Source of the DNA: Haloplanus sp. XH21
GTDB taxonomy: Archaea > Halobacteriota > Halobacteria > Halobacteriales > Haloferacaceae
Direction: 5' to 3'
Assembly: GCF_023276355.1 (NCBI RefSeq)
Contig: NZ_JALLPL010000001.1
Span: forward strand, 682,001 to 746,000
Length of the DNA stretch: 64,000 nucleotides
Below the pieces are notes generated by a model that was not told the DNA's origin, searched no databases, and saw only the letters and a program-made list of their open reading frames with translations. The translations under genes were made by a program, and so were the position numbers. Below are positions 54,686 through 64,000 of this stretch, piece by piece; position 1 is the stretch's first letter; each line of letters starts with the position of its first letter.

Positions 54686-55752
54686 GTGTCGGAAACAGTC
54701 GAGGGGACGGACCCACTTCTCGTCGAATGGCTTGCCAAGTGGCTCGGAGTTGAGTCTCTTTCCCGACGGCTCCCCGGAGAGCGCCTGTACCCACCGTATC
54801 TCCTTCTCGGGCTCGTCCTCTTCGTCGATTTCGGGATTGGAAACACCCTTCGACAGCTGCTCACCGGGTCACCGCTCTGGTTCCTGCAAAACCCATTTTC
54901 GGTGCTGATTCCCGTCGGACTCGTCCTCGCTGTCGTCGGGATTCGATATATGCGCGACGGGCTGCGCGGGAGCGTCCGCCATCTCACGGAACGCAGCGAA
55001 ACGACAGCGAATTCCCTGCCCGCCCGATATCGTTCAAAACCACCGTCGCTGTCTATCTCGTCTGTTTGGCCGCCGTCTACGGCCACGTCGTCTTCGTCGT
55101 TGGCCTCGAATCGCTCTTTCGAGTCAGAGGCGTCATCTGGACGGTCATCACCACGTTTGTTATCGGGCCGCTCTATATCTCCGTCGCCGTCGAAGCCGTG
55201 CTAATCTATCTCTCGATACATCTCCTGCTCCCGAGACGGTTGGCGAACTCGGACCTCGGGGTTCACTTCTTCGACCCGCGACAGATGGGCGGCTTCCGAC
55301 CGTTCGGCGCACTCCTCAAGCGATCTTACTATCTCTATACGACGGGCCTGCTGCTGTATCTCACGTGGATCTACGGCCCGATTCTGGTGCCCTATGAGTT
55401 CGTGGTCGTCTCGGAGCCAGGAACTGTCGCCGCCGTGTTTTTCACGCTCCTGTGGCTCGTCGGGCTGGCGACGCTCTCCTATTCTATCTACAAAGTACAC
55501 CAGCTCATGGCGCGCGAGAAGGAGGCGAAAATCCAGGAGATCGAGGCAGAACTTCACGACACCGTCGACGACCCCTACGACATCGGCTCGGCGAAAATCA
55601 GCGACCGAGAGAAGTTTGACGAGGTGCAACAACGGCTGGATTTCGTTCGGTCGACCAGCACGTATCCGACGACGTTCACGATGTGGACGCAGATTCTCAT
55701 CAGCGTCATTCTCCCACAGATCGTGCAACTCTCCGTGCAGACGACTCTGTGA
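54686..55752 (+). pseudogene. Multi-pass membrane protein gene broken by a frameshift
   Basis: A GTG at 54686 opens a frame with two membrane segments (PPYLLLGLVLFVDFGIG and FSVLIPVGLVLAVVGIR). After about 54970-55030 this frame turns into low-complexity Ser-rich sequence, while the frame one base away carries membrane segments onward (TTVAVYLVCLAAVYGHVVFVVGLESLF) to the stop at 55752. The length, 1067 bases, is one short of a multiple of three, consistent with a single-base deletion; restored, it would encode about 355 residues. The C-terminal half alone could start at TTG 55066. The family is not recognised. Sequencing error and true decay cannot be told apart. Confidence 0.65.
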
Positions 55753-55775
55753 CGGCGAAACGCCAGAAGGGGAGC

Positions 55776-57029
55776 TTACTCGTAGACCGGGTTCTTCGCA
55801 CAGAGGTGGTCGACTTCGTCCTGCACTGACGCTGCCACGTCGGGGTCGTCGGGGTTGTTCAGGCGCTCGACGATGAGTTCGCCGACCGTCGCCATGTCGT
55901 CGTCATCGAAGCCGCGCGTGGTGAGCGCCGGCGTGCCGACGCGGATGCCACTGGTGACGAACGGCGAGCGCGTCTCGCCGGGCACCGTGTTCTTGTTGAC
56001 GGTGATGCCCACATCGTCGAGGGCGTCCTCGGCTTCCTCGCCCGTGAGGTCCGGATGGGACTCGCGCAGGTCGAGCAGGAGGAGGTGTTTGTCGGTGCCG
56101 CCGGAGACGGGCGCCATGCCCGCGTCGGTGAACACGTCGGCGAGCGTCTTGGCGTTCGCGACCACCTGCTCGGCGTAGTCGACGAACTCGGGTTCGAGCG
56201 CCTCGCCGAAGCCCACCGCTTTCCCCGCGATGTTGTGCATCAGGGGACCGCCCTGGCCGCCGGGGAAGATGGCCTTATCCACCGCTTCGGCGTGCTCGTC
56301 GGTCGTCATGATCATGCCGCCGCGCCCGGCGCGGATGGTCTTGTGCGTACTCCCCGTCACGAAGTCGGCGTCGCCGACCGGGTTGACGTGGACGCCCGCG
56401 GCGACCAGGCCGGTGACGTGGGCGATGTCCGCGAGGTGGTAGGCGCCCACCTCGTCGGCGATCTCCGAGAGACGCTCGAAGTCGAACTCGCGGGGGTACG
56501 CCGAGGACCCGCTGACGATCATGTCGGGGTCGAACTCGACGGCCTGGGCGGCGACGGCGTCGTAGTCGATGTAGCCCGTGTCGGGGTCGACGCCGTACTG
56601 CTCGACGTCGTAGAGCTGGCCGGAGAAGTTGACGTGGTGGCCGTGGCTCAGGTGGCCGCCGTGGTTCAGGTCGAGCGAGAGGATGCGGTCGCCCGGCTCC
56701 AGGACGGAGAAGTAGACGCCCATGTTGGCCTGCGTCCCGCTGTGGGGCTGGACGTTGACGTGTTCGGCGCCGTAGAGCTGTTTCGCCCGGTCGATGGCGA
56801 GGTTCTCGACGGTGTCCATATGCTCACAGCCGCCGTAGTAGCGCTCGCCCGGATACCCCTCGGCGTACTTGTTCGTCATGACGCTGCCCTGGGCCTCCAG
56901 TACCGCCTCGGAGACGTGATTCTCCGACGCGATCATCTCCAGGTTGTTCTCCTGTCGGCGCTCCTCGCCCGCGATAGCCTCGGCGACCGCTGGATCGGTC
57001 TCCTGCAGGTGCGAATGGCTCGTTGTCAC
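55776..57029 (-). CDS. glyA: Serine hydroxymethyltransferase
   Basis: PLP enzyme interconverting serine and glycine with transfer of the one-carbon unit to (tetrahydro)pterin. Start at GTG 57029, 417 residues; a GTG seven codons upstream is less likely because CTACTTATC is centred about 27 bp before 57029. [46 protein letters not shown] and the PLP lysine in [14 protein letters not shown] are intact. With serA/serB, gcvP and fhs it forms the window's serine-glycine-C1 network. Confidence 0.95.
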   Translation of the reverse strand: MTTSHSHLQETDPAVAEAIAGEERRQENNLEMIASENHVSEAVLEAQGSVMTNKYAEGYPGERYYGGCEHMDTVENLAIDRAKQLYGAEHVNVQPHSGTQANMGVYFSVLEPGDRILSLDLNHGGHLSHGHHVNFSGQLYDVEQYGVDPDTGYIDYDAVAAQAVEFDPDMIVSGSSAYPREFDFERLSEIADEVGAYHLADIAHVTGLVAAGVHVNPVGDADFVTGSTHKTIRAGRGGMIMTTDEHAEAVDKAIFPGGQGGPLMHNIAGKAVGFGEALEPEFVDYAEQVVANAKTLADVFTDAGMAPVSGGTDKHLLLLDLRESHPDLTGEEAEDALDDVGITVNKNTVPGETRSPFVTSGIRVGTPALTTRGFDDDDMATVGELIVERLNNPDDPDVAASVQDEVDHLCAKNPVYE

Positions 57030-57052
57030 GGTACAGTGCAGGACGAACACCC

Positions 57053-57062
57053 AGATAAGTAG
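57053..57062 (-). promoter_or_regulatory. TATA box of glyA
   Basis: CTACTTATCT on the minus strand, centred about 28 bp before GTG 57029; decides the start between two GTG codons. Confidence 0.5.
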
Positions 57063-57107
57063 CAGGGTCCGTCACAAACTTTCCCGCGATTCGTGACGGC
57101 TTGCCCC

Positions 57108-58562
57108 CTACTCGTCGAGCGCGTGCCAGGAGAGGCGGGGGGTGCGGGCCGCCGCCGCCTGATCGATGCGTCGCGCGGTCGTCTGGGCCGGCGTCTCGGC
57201 CAGTTCCTCGGGATCCATCTCGGCGACGGCGTTGAACGCCGCCGCGAGGTCGTCGAGTCGCGCCTTCGACTCCGTCTCCGTCGGCTCCGTCATCAGCGCC
57301 TCGTCGACGATTTCGGGCCACTTCGTCGTCGGCGGATGGACGCCGTGATCGAGCATCCCCTTCGCTACGTCGGCCGCATCCGCGTCCGCGCTCGCGACGA
57401 ACTCGTGGTGGAAGGGGCCGTACGGCACCTCGTAGTCGATCTGTGAGGCGAGATAGTTGGCGTTCAACACCGCTCGCTCGCTGATGCGCTCCAGCCCCTC
57501 GTCGCCGTGGCGCAGGATGTAAGCGTAGGCTTTCACCAGCACCAGCCAGTTGCCCATGAACTCGTGGACGCGGCCGATGCTGCGTGCGGGTTCGTACGTC
57601 TCGTAGTCGCCGTCGACTTCGCGGACCTGCGGCGTCGGCAGGAAGGGTGCGAGGTCAGCGCCGACGCCGATGGGACCCTGTCCCGGCCCGCCACCCCCGT
57701 GGGGCGTCGCGAACGTCTTGTGCAGGTTGAAATGCATGATGTCGAATCCCATATCGCCCGGCCGGGCCTTGCCGAGCAGGGAGTTGAGGTTCGCGCCGTC
57801 GTAGTAGAGCAGGCCGCCGGCGCCGTGGACGATTTCGGCGATGTCCTCGATCGACCGCTCGAACAGGCCCAGAGTGTTGGGGTTGGTGAGCATCAGCAGC
57901 GCCGTCTCGTCGCCCACGGCCGCCCGCAGCGCCTCGACTTCCACCCGGCCCTCGTCGTTCGACGGCAGTTCGACCACGTCGTAGCCCGCCATCGCGGCGC
58001 TCGCGAAGTTGGTCCCGTGGGCCGATTCCGGGACGATGACCTCGTTTCGCTCTCCCTCGTCGTTTGCCTCGTGATACGCCTTCGCCACCTGGATGCCGGT
58101 GAACTCGCCGGCGGCGCCGGCGGGCGGTTGGAGCGTCACCGCGTCCATCCCGCCGATGGCTGCCAGCGTCTCCTGTAGCTCGTACAACAGGCCGAGGATG
58201 CCCTGTTTGTCGTCGTCGCTCCGGAGCGGATGGATCCGGTTGCCGCGGTGGGCCGCCACGTCCTCCGTGAACTTCGGGTTGTACTTCATCGTGCACGACC
58301 CCAGCGGGATGGGACCGGAGTCGATGCCGTAGTTCATCTGCGAGAGGCGGGTGTAGTGGCGCGCCACCTCCGGTTCCGCCAGCGCGGGTAGTTCGAGTTC
58401 GTCGCGCGTCAGGTCGTCCGGCAGCGACGACTCCACGTCGACGCTCGTCGAATCCTTCTCGATCAGCAGCGGTTCGTACTTGCCGCCGGCGTACCACCGT
58501 GCCTGTTCGTGCGGGGCGCTCTCGGCCGATTCCTCGCTGGCCTCCCGCTGCTCTTGGCTCAT
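57108..58562 (-). CDS. gcvPB: Glycine dehydrogenase (decarboxylating) subunit 2
   Basis: 484 residues, the PLP-carrying subunit of the split P-protein. Features: [13 protein letters not shown]-type motif ([16 protein letters not shown]), [14 protein letters not shown], and the PLP lysine in [19 protein letters not shown]. Catalyses decarboxylation of glycine and transfer of aminomethyl to the lipoyl H protein. Overlaps gcvPA by 4 bases. Genes for T and H proteins are not in this window. Confidence 0.95.
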   Translation of the reverse strand: MSQEQREASEESAESAPHEQARWYAGGKYEPLLIEKDSTSVDVESSLPDDLTRDELELPALAEPEVARHYTRLSQMNYGIDSGPIPLGSCTMKYNPKFTEDVAAHRGNRIHPLRSDDDKQGILGLLYELQETLAAIGGMDAVTLQPPAGAAGEFTGIQVAKAYHEANDEGERNEVIVPESAHGTNFASAAMAGYDVVELPSNDEGRVEVEALRAAVGDETALLMLTNPNTLGLFERSIEDIAEIVHGAGGLLYYDGANLNSLLGKARPGDMGFDIMHFNLHKTFATPHGGGGPGQGPIGVGADLAPFLPTPQVREVDGDYETYEPARSIGRVHEFMGNWLVLVKAYAYILRHGDEGLERISERAVLNANYLASQIDYEVPYGPFHHEFVASADADAADVAKGMLDHGVHPPTTKWPEIVDEALMTEPTETESKARLDDLAAAFNAVAEMDPEELAETPAQTTARRIDQAAAARTPRLSWHALDE

Positions 58563-59887
58563 ACGCTACCTCCGTAGCCCGCGAGCGCGTCGACCAGGTC
58601 GTCCACCTGGTCGCGGTTGGTGTCGGTCACGCAGACGGCCAGGCGGTTCTCGCCCGCGTCCGCGACGGTCCGGAGGGCGAGGCCGGCGTGTCGGCAGTGA
58701 TCCACCACGTCCGCCGCCGGCGCGTCACAGTCCACGAGCGCCTCGCGGAAGTGGTGGCCGTCGTAGACGGGCGCGGTGAAGCCGTCGAGTTCGCCGATGC
58801 GTTCGCAGGCCTCCCTGATGCCCGTCACGCACTCCTCGGCCAGGTCGACCAGGCCCTGCGGGCCGAGCCACGCCGCGTGGATGGCTGCCCGAAGCGCCAG
58901 CCACGCCTGATTCGTGCAGATGTTCGACGTCGCTCGCTCCCGGCGAATGTGTTGCTCGCGCGTCTGCAGTGTCAGGGTGTACGCCCGGTTGCCCGCGCCG
59001 TCTTCGCCCGCGCCGACGAGACGTCCCGGCACCTGTCGCAGGAACTCCTCGCGACACGCGAACAGGCCCAGGCCCATGCCGTACGTCGTCGGCAGGCCGA
59101 GCACGCTTGCGTCGCCGACCACCACGTCGGCACCGACGGCGGCAGGCGGTTCGAGCAGCGCCAGCGCGACGGCGTCCGAGCCGACACAGAACAGGGCGTC
59201 GTTGTCGTCGGCCAGGTCGCCGATGGCGTCGAGGTCGGGTTCGAGGAGACCCCGCGCGTTCGGCGTCGCGGCGTAGACGAACAGCGTGTCGTCGCCGATG
59301 CGTTCCGCGAGGCCGTCCACGTCCGCCGTGCCACCCGTCGTCGGGTAGGTGTCGACGCCGATGTCCGGACCGTCGGTGTAGTTGTCGAGCACCGACCGCA
59401 CGCGCTCGGGCAGGCTCTCGGGCACCAGCACCGTATCGCCGTCGGTCGCCCGCACTCGGTCGGCGAGCAGTGCCGCCTCGCCCAGCGCGGTCGACCGGTC
59501 GTACATCGAGCAGTTGGCGACGTCCAGCCCCGTCAACTCGCGAACGAGCGACTGGAACTCGAACAGTGCCTGGAGGAAGCCCTGCGTGATCTCCGGTTGG
59601 TACTGCGTGTAACTCGTGAGAAACTCCGAGCGCGAGGAGAGATGATCGACCACCGAGGGGACGTAGTGGTCGTAGTGGCCGCCGCCGAGGAACTCGGTCA
59701 GGTCGGGCGAGCCGTCGAGGATGCCCTCGACCGCCGCCCGCGCTGCCCGTTCCGAGTGGGACTCGATCCCGTAGTCGCCGTCGAATCGGACCGATTCGGG
59801 AATGTCGAACAGTTCGTCGGGATCCGTTACCCCGACGGCGTCGAGCATCGCCGACCGTTCCGCGCCGGTGTGAGTCGCGTACGGCAT
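58559..59887 (-). CDS. gcvPA: Glycine dehydrogenase (decarboxylating) subunit 1
   Basis: 442 residues, the N-terminal half of the P-protein. [20 protein letters not shown] and [20 protein letters not shown] near 65-115 and the later FTREQHIRR-like [21 protein letters not shown] segment are characteristic. Forms an alpha2beta2 complex with GcvPB. GAATATATACG on the minus strand is centred about 29 bp before the ATG, so the gcvPA-gcvPB pair has its own promoter. Confidence 0.95.
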   Translation of the reverse strand: MPYATHTGAERSAMLDAVGVTDPDELFDIPESVRFDGDYGIESHSERAARAAVEGILDGSPDLTEFLGGGHYDHYVPSVVDHLSSRSEFLTSYTQYQPEITQGFLQALFEFQSLVRELTGLDVANCSMYDRSTALGEAALLADRVRATDGDTVLVPESLPERVRSVLDNYTDGPDIGVDTYPTTGGTADVDGLAERIGDDTLFVYAATPNARGLLEPDLDAIGDLADDNDALFCVGSDAVALALLEPPAAVGADVVVGDASVLGLPTTYGMGLGLFACREEFLRQVPGRLVGAGEDGAGNRAYTLTLQTREQHIRRERATSNICTNQAWLALRAAIHAAWLGPQGLVDLAEECVTGIREACERIGELDGFTAPVYDGHHFREALVDCDAPAADVVDHCRHAGLALRTVADAGENRLAVCVTDTNRDQVDDLVDALAGYGGSV

Positions 59888-59910
59888 ACTAGTCGCCCTC
59901 CGGTCGCTCG

Positions 59911-59923
59911 ACGTATATATTCG
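59911..59923 (-). promoter_or_regulatory. TATA box of gcvPA-gcvPB
   Basis: CGAATATATACGT on the minus strand; the TATATA is centred about 29 bp before the gcvPA ATG. Confidence 0.6.
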
Positions 59924-59944
59924 ACGCCGCGGCCGGCGTCGCCG

Positions 59945-61162
59945 TCAGTTGACGCGCTCGACCTCGTAGCCCACGTCTTCGATGGCCTCGATGACGTTTT
60001 TCGCGTGGCCCTCGCCGCTCGTGACCACCTGGAAGACCAGGTACGCGTCGCCGACGTGGAGGTCGCCGACGGCTCGGTCGTGGCGCACCGTCCGGATGTT
60101 CGCGCCCTCGTCGCCGATGATGCCCGAAATCCGGCCCATCTCGCCCGGTTCGTCACGGATGCGGATGCGCAGGCGGAGCAGCTGGCTCCGGTCGGTCAGG
60201 GCGTGGGTCAACACCGTCTGGAGCATCGACATGTCGATGTTCCCGCCGCAGAGCAGCGGGACGACGGTCTCGTCCTCGACGTCGACCGCGTCGCTAAGCA
60301 GGGCGGCGATGGAGGCCGCGCCCGCCCCCTCGACCAGTTGCTTCGCGCGTTCCAGCACCACGAGGATGCTCCGCGCGATCTGGTCGTCGCTCACCGTCAC
60401 CACTTCGTCGACGTGGTCCTCGATCAGCCCCAGCGTCAGCGACGAGATGCTCCCCGTGGCGATGCCGTCGGCGATGGTCTTCGGCGACTCCTCGTCGACC
60501 GGGATGCCCTTCTGGAGGCTGTCCGGCACGGTCGACGCCATCTCGGCCTGGACGCCGATGACGCGGATGGAGTCGTCGAGTGATTTCAGTGCCGTGCTGA
60601 TGCCGCCGATCAGTCCCCCGCCGCCGATGGGGACGATGACGGTGTCGACGTCCGGCACCTGTTCGTGGATCTCCAGGCCGAGCGTCCCCTGACCCGCCAC
60701 GATGTCGGGGTCGTCGTACGCGTGGACGAACAGCATCCCGGGCTCCTCGGCTTTCGCCTGGGCGTACGACATCGCCTCGCCGAACGTCGACCCGTGGAGT
60801 TCGACCGACGCGCCGTAGCTCCGCGTCGCGTCGACTTTCGCCTGCGGCGCGTTCTCCGGCATGACGATGGTCGACTCCAGTCCGACCGTCGTCGCCGCCA
60901 GCGCGACGCCCTGGGCGTGGTTGCCCGCGCTCGCGGCGACGACGTGTTTGTCGCTGCCCGCCTCGGCCTCCTGTTTCAGCTTGTTGTACGCCCCTCGCGT
61001 CTTGAACGACCCCGTCCGCTGGAGATGCTCCATCTTCAGGTGGACGTCGCCGCCCGACATCTTGCTGAGCGACCGGTTCGTCTCGATGGGCGTCTGCCGG
61101 ACGATGTCCGGGTCGTCGAACCGTTCGCGCGCCGCCTCGATATCCGCGAGGGTAACTGTCAT
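59945..61162 (-). CDS. ilvA: Threonine ammonia-lyase (threonine dehydratase)
   Basis: 405 residues, deaminates threonine to 2-oxobutyrate, either for isoleucine synthesis or catabolism. PLP lysine in LQRTGSFKTRGAYNKL (about 48-63), ASAGNHAQGVALAA, and the glycine loop VPIGGGGLIGGIS are present. The C-terminal 75 residues form a single ACT domain (RIRDEPGEMGRISGIIGDEGANIRTV), pointing to amino-acid control. A GATTTAAC box is centred 27 bp upstream. Confidence 0.94.
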   Translation of the reverse strand: MTVTLADIEAARERFDDPDIVRQTPIETNRSLSKMSGGDVHLKMEHLQRTGSFKTRGAYNKLKQEAEAGSDKHVVAASAGNHAQGVALAATTVGLESTIVMPENAPQAKVDATRSYGASVELHGSTFGEAMSYAQAKAEEPGMLFVHAYDDPDIVAGQGTLGLEIHEQVPDVDTVIVPIGGGGLIGGISTALKSLDDSIRVIGVQAEMASTVPDSLQKGIPVDEESPKTIADGIATGSISSLTLGLIEDHVDEVVTVSDDQIARSILVVLERAKQLVEGAGAASIAALLSDAVDVEDETVVPLLCGGNIDMSMLQTVLTHALTDRSQLLRLRIRIRDEPGEMGRISGIIGDEGANIRTVRHDRAVGDLHVGDAYLVFQVVTSGEGHAKNVIEAIEDVGYEVERVN

Positions 61163-61268
61163 GACCTATCCTCTCGCGAAGCGGCGGGTTAAATCACCTG
61201 CTTACCGCAACGTTCCCGCGCCGTCACTCGACCGTCGTCGCGTCCGGAACTGTTCGCACTGACTGCGA

Positions 61269-62717
61269 CTACAGGAGGCGGGTGGGCGTCGCGAGCAGTC
61301 TCGCCACCCGGTCGAGAAACCGCGCGGCGACGGCGCCGTCGACGACGCGCGGATCCACCGACAGCGACAGCGGGAGCGTCTGGCGGGCGACCACCTCACC
61401 GTCGACGACACGCGGACGGGACTCGATTCGCCCCAGCGCGAGCGTCGCTACCGTCGGACGGACGACGGGTGGCGTGGCGTACGTTCCGGCCACGGCGCCG
61501 ATGTCCGTGACGGTGAATGTGCAGTCCGGCGACTCCTCGTCGGCGACGTGCCCCTCGCGGGCCCGCGACAGTTTCGTCGCCGTCTCCGACGCGAGATCCA
61601 GCAATCCCCGTCCGTCGACGGCGTCGATGACCGGTAGCGACAGCCCCGCATCCGTCGCCGTCGCCACGCCGAGGTCGTACGTGTCGTGACAGACGATCTC
61701 CCCCTGAGACTCGTCTATCGAGGCGTTGAGTCGCGGGAACTCCCGTAGCGCCAGCGTCACCGCGCGCAGCACGAAGGGGAGTTCGGTGAGGTCGATCCCC
61801 TCGACCTCGGCGTACGGTTCGAGGTCCGCTCTGACATCCACCAGCGTGGTCACGTCCACCTCGTCCGCGTGGGTGGTGTGCGGCACTGCGAACGCGGATG
61901 CGGACGCAGACGCACCCGACCGACCGCCGGCGGCCGGTACGTCTTCGACGGGGAGCCGATCGCCGGGCGCGATCCCGCTCTCCTGTGCCGTCTCCGGCAC
62001 TTCACTCTCGGGTTCTGCCGTCTCCGCCCCTCCGCTCACCGTCTCCTCCTCTGTCGTCGGTGCGCCGTTCCCGGTCACGTCGGCGGCGGCCGCCGACGCG
62101 CGGTCGACGGTCGTCGCCGACTCCCGATGGGTCGGCTCCGCGCGCTCGTCCCGTTCTCGCAGAACGGGCGTCGCCGTCGCCGAGAGCGCCCGCGGCGTCG
62201 GCCGGCGATCCTGCGGCGACTTCTCGCTCGCCCGTCGTACGTCCGCGTCGGTGACGCGGTCCCGTTCGCCGGTGCCCGCCACGCGACTGGGGTCGACGCC
62301 GAGTTCGCGCGCCAGGCGGCGGGTTCGCGGCGGGGCGAACGCGCGGGAGCGTTCGGCCGCCGTCGCGACCGACGCACTGCCGCTCGGTTCGCCGCCCTCG
62401 ATCGGTCGTTCGGCCGCCTCGGTCGCCGGTGTCTCCTCCGGTTCGTCGCTAGTTCCGTCTGCCTCGTCGCCCTCATCCCCCACGTCGAGCGCGACGAGCG
62501 GCGTCCCGACGGGCACCATGTTGCCGGCTTCGGCGTGGCGCTCTTGGACCGTCCCCGCCATCGGTGCCGGGACTTCGATCACGGCCTTGTCGGTCTCGAC
62601 CTCGGCGAGTGGCTGGTCTTCGGTCACGTCGTCGCCCGGGTCGACCAGCCACTGGAGCAGTTCCGCCTCGACGACGCCCTCGCCTAAGTCCGGCAGGACG
62701 ACGGTTTCGACGGTCAT
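61269..62717 (-). CDS. 2-oxoacid dehydrogenase E2-like acyltransferase with altered active site
   Basis: 482 residues. Domain order is normal: an N-terminal lipoyl domain with lipoyl lysine K44 in VETDKAVIE, an E3/E1-binding domain (RTRRLARELGVDPSRVAGTGERDRVTDADV, about 131-160), acidic disordered linkers, and a C-terminal catalytic domain. In that domain the family motif DHRxxDG reads D455-P456-RVVD460-G: the catalytic-position His is Pro. No E1 alpha/beta genes are adjacent. It is followed upstream by a short ORF and lipA. Activity as an acyltransferase is doubtful; a lipoyl-carrier role is possible. Confidence 0.88.
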   Translation of the reverse strand: MTVETVVLPDLGEGVVEAELLQWLVDPGDDVTEDQPLAEVETDKAVIEVPAPMAGTVQERHAEAGNMVPVGTPLVALDVGDEGDEADGTSDEPEETPATEAAERPIEGGEPSGSASVATAAERSRAFAPPRTRRLARELGVDPSRVAGTGERDRVTDADVRRASEKSPQDRRPTPRALSATATPVLRERDERAEPTHRESATTVDRASAAAADVTGNGAPTTEEETVSGGAETAEPESEVPETAQESGIAPGDRLPVEDVPAAGGRSGASASASAFAVPHTTHADEVDVTTLVDVRADLEPYAEVEGIDLTELPFVLRAVTLALREFPRLNASIDESQGEIVCHDTYDLGVATATDAGLSLPVIDAVDGRGLLDLASETATKLSRAREGHVADEESPDCTFTVTDIGAVAGTYATPPVVRPTVATLALGRIESRPRVVDGEVVARQTLPLSLSVDPRVVDGAVAARFLDRVARLLATPTRLL

Positions 62718-62827
62718 GGTGTCGCCCCCTCCGCGCCGTCGACGTGCGTCGCGTCGATGTCGCTCCGTGAATCGGGGTCGGTCGGCTGTTCCTGCGGTGG
62801 GTTCGTCGCCCGTGTGTTCGTGCTCAT
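62714..62827 (-). CDS. Possible 37-residue ORF preceding the E2 gene
   Basis: An ATG at 62827 opens 37 hydrophilic, acidic, Pro-rich codons (MSTNTRATNPPQEQP) whose stop overlaps the E2 ATG by 4 bases, as in coupled translation. No family is recognisable; it could be a leader peptide, a remnant of a lost upstream gene, or not translated. Confidence 0.3.
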   Translation of the reverse strand: MSTNTRATNPPQEQPTDPDSRSDIDATHVDGAEGATP

Positions 62828-62873
62828 GTCGAGGGTTCGTCGTGGTGGTCGTGCGGTCGGTTCGGTGTCCGCA

Positions 62874-63803
62874 TCACGTCGCGGCGTGTGCCTCGCGGCG
62901 CGCCTCGTCGACGCTCCGGCCCTCCCGGAGCACCGCGTCGACGAACAGTTCGCCCGCCCGGTACGACGACCGGACCATCGGCCCGCTGGCACAGTAGAGG
63001 AAGCCGAGTTCCTCCTCCGCGACCCGGCGCCACGTCTCGAAGGCGTCGGGATGGACGTATTCGTACACGTCGAGATGTGAACGTGAGGGCTGGAGATACT
63101 GGCCGAGCGTCACCACGTCGACGCCGGCCTCGCGGCAGTCCGACAGCGTCCGGTAGCGTTCGTGGTCGTACTCGCCCACCCCGAGCATGAGGCTCGTTTT
63201 GGTGTACACGTCCGCCGTGTCGCTGGCGCGTTCGAGCACCGAGAGCGACTGCTCGTAGCCGGCCCGGCGGTCACGCACCGGCCACTGCAGGCGCTCGACG
63301 GTCTCGACGTTGTGCGCGAGGACGTCGGGACCGGCGTCGACGATGCGGTCGACGAGCGCCGGATCGCCCTGGAAGTCGGGGATGAGCACCTCCACCAGAA
63401 TCCCCGGATCCCGTGCTTTGATCGCCTCGATGGTCCGGGCGAAGTGGCCCGCGCCCTGGTCGGGCAGGTCGTCGCGGTCGACGCTCGTCAGGACGACGTA
63501 GTCCAGGCCGATTTCCGCGACGGCGTCGGCCACCTTCGCCGGCTCCTCGGGGTCGAGTGCGTCCATCCCGCCCGTCTCCACGTCACAGAAGTTACAGCCG
63601 CGGGAACAGCGGTCGCCCATCAGCATGAACGTGGCCGTCCCGGGGCCGTTGCGGCCGCTCCAGCACTCGCCCATGTTGGGACAGTTCGCCTCCTCGCACA
63701 CGGTGTGGAGGTCGCGGTCCCGGAGCGTCTCCTTGATCTCCGCGAACCGCTGGCCCGACGGTGGCTGGATCTTCAGCCAGTCGGGCTTGCGCCTGCGTGC
63801 CAT
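62874..63803 (-). CDS. lipA: Lipoyl synthase
   Basis: Radical SAM enzyme inserting sulfur into octanoyl groups on E2 and H proteins. The 309-residue protein has both clusters: auxiliary cysteines C36, C41 and C47 (CEEANCPNMGEC) and the radical-SAM C66-x3-C70-x2-C73 (CSRGCNFC). MLMGDRC, VVLTSVDRDDLPDQGA, and TKTSLMLGVGE follow as expected. The family's C-terminal RSSY reads RSSYRAGE. A CGTTTTTGC box is about 27 bp upstream. It is divergent from the MATE transporter gene. Confidence 0.96.
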   Translation of the reverse strand: MARRRKPDWLKIQPPSGQRFAEIKETLRDRDLHTVCEEANCPNMGECWSGRNGPGTATFMLMGDRCSRGCNFCDVETGGMDALDPEEPAKVADAVAEIGLDYVVLTSVDRDDLPDQGAGHFARTIEAIKARDPGILVEVLIPDFQGDPALVDRIVDAGPDVLAHNVETVERLQWPVRDRRAGYEQSLSVLERASDTADVYTKTSLMLGVGEYDHERYRTLSDCREAGVDVVTLGQYLQPSRSHLDVYEYVHPDAFETWRRVAEEELGFLYCASGPMVRSSYRAGELFVDAVLREGRSVDEARREAHAAT

Positions 63804-63914
63804 ACCCCATCCTTCGGCCTAGCGGGCAAAAACGTGTGGGGCAGATCTGTTCGATCATCGAACCGTCGCCGCGACCGACACGTCTATGGTCGTCGTTCGT
63901 GAACCCACGCCGGT

Positions 63915-64000
63915 ATGGCCGACAGGCGGGCGGACATCGTCGACGGATCGATCCCCCGGACGCTGGTCGGTCTCGCCCTGCCCCTCGTCGCCCAGAACGT
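63915..64000 (+). CDS. MATE-family efflux transporter, first 28 codons (truncated by window edge)
   Basis: Only the N-terminus is visible: MADRRADIVDGSIPRTLVGL followed by ALPLVAQNV. The DGSIPRTLVxLALPL start, a short cytoplasmic lead into the first membrane helix, is typical of MATE multidrug/Na+ antiporters in haloarchaea. The gene is divergent from lipA with a 111-bp gap. The call rests on this short stretch. Confidence 0.7.
   Translation, partial: MADRRADIVDGSIPRTLVGLALPLVAQN

Noticed and set aside
58499-60583. 694-codon + strand frame opposite gcvPA and ilvA
   Set aside because: Antisense shadow; no motif, and the opposite strand carries complete enzymes.

Overview
The window is chromosomal DNA from a halophilic archaeon (class Halobacteria). 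It is very GC-rich, the proteins are rich in Asp and Glu, and many start codons have a TATA-like box centred about 27 bp upstream, as expected for leaderless haloarchaeal transcripts. Typical haloarchaeal genes support this: Hel308 paired with the KEOPS subunit Cgi121, a full-length Hef helicase-nuclease, the 129-aa 2Fe-2S ferredoxin, a PibD-type prepilin peptidase and LDH-like malate dehydrogenase. The genus cannot be fixed from sequence alone. I see no rRNA, tRNA, CRISPR array, transposase or replication origin. No stretch longer than 300 bases lacks a gene.

Layout. 1-6.4 kb: a nitrite/sulfite reductase (5' end outside the window) heads a tightly overlapping operon with siroheme genes (CbiX/DR2241 fusion, SUMT), a TrpD-like protein and a ferredoxin; precorrin-2 dehydrogenase is convergent. 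6.6-11.2 kb: formate-THF ligase, cgi121 and hel308. 11.3-12 kb: small genes around an 80-bp palindromic MITE-like element. 12-18.7 kb: amino-acid genes thrC, serA, serB, asparaginase and a first metY. 18.9-20.2 kb: two tandem CBS-domain paralogues with duplicated promoters. 20.3-24.8 kb: a five-gene branched-chain-type amino-acid ABC importer. 25.1-28.8 kb: metX, a second metY and a class V aminotransferase. 28.8-30.7 kb: an ABC export-type pair.

31-37 kb: DNA repair (uvrC, hef) with mdh between. 37-44.5 kb: small ferredoxin, cupin, CstA transporter, Get3/ArsA ATPase, small zinc proteins and upp. 44.7-52.5 kb: an IMPACT protein, an ACT regulator, a hydroxyacid dehydrogenase, hisB, hisA, hisI, a GlmM-type phosphomutase and pibD. 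52.6-63.8 kb: ferredoxin, lpdA, a frameshifted membrane gene, glyA, gcvPB-gcvPA, ilvA, an E2-like acyltransferase and lipA. The start of a MATE transporter closes the window.

The genes fit together as assimilatory nitrite/sulfite reduction with its siroheme supply, serine-glycine-threonine-methionine and one-carbon metabolism (serA/serB, glyA, gcvP, fhs, thrC, ilvA, metX/metY, lipA/lpdA), and replication-fork repair (Hel308, Hef, UvrC). The points most worth a second look are the E2 protein whose catalytic-site His reads as Pro, the TrpD-like protein with altered PRPP motifs inside the siroheme operon, candidate PCNA-binding motifs in Hel308 and Hef, the palindromic element at 11.5 kb, and the CBS gene and promoter duplication.
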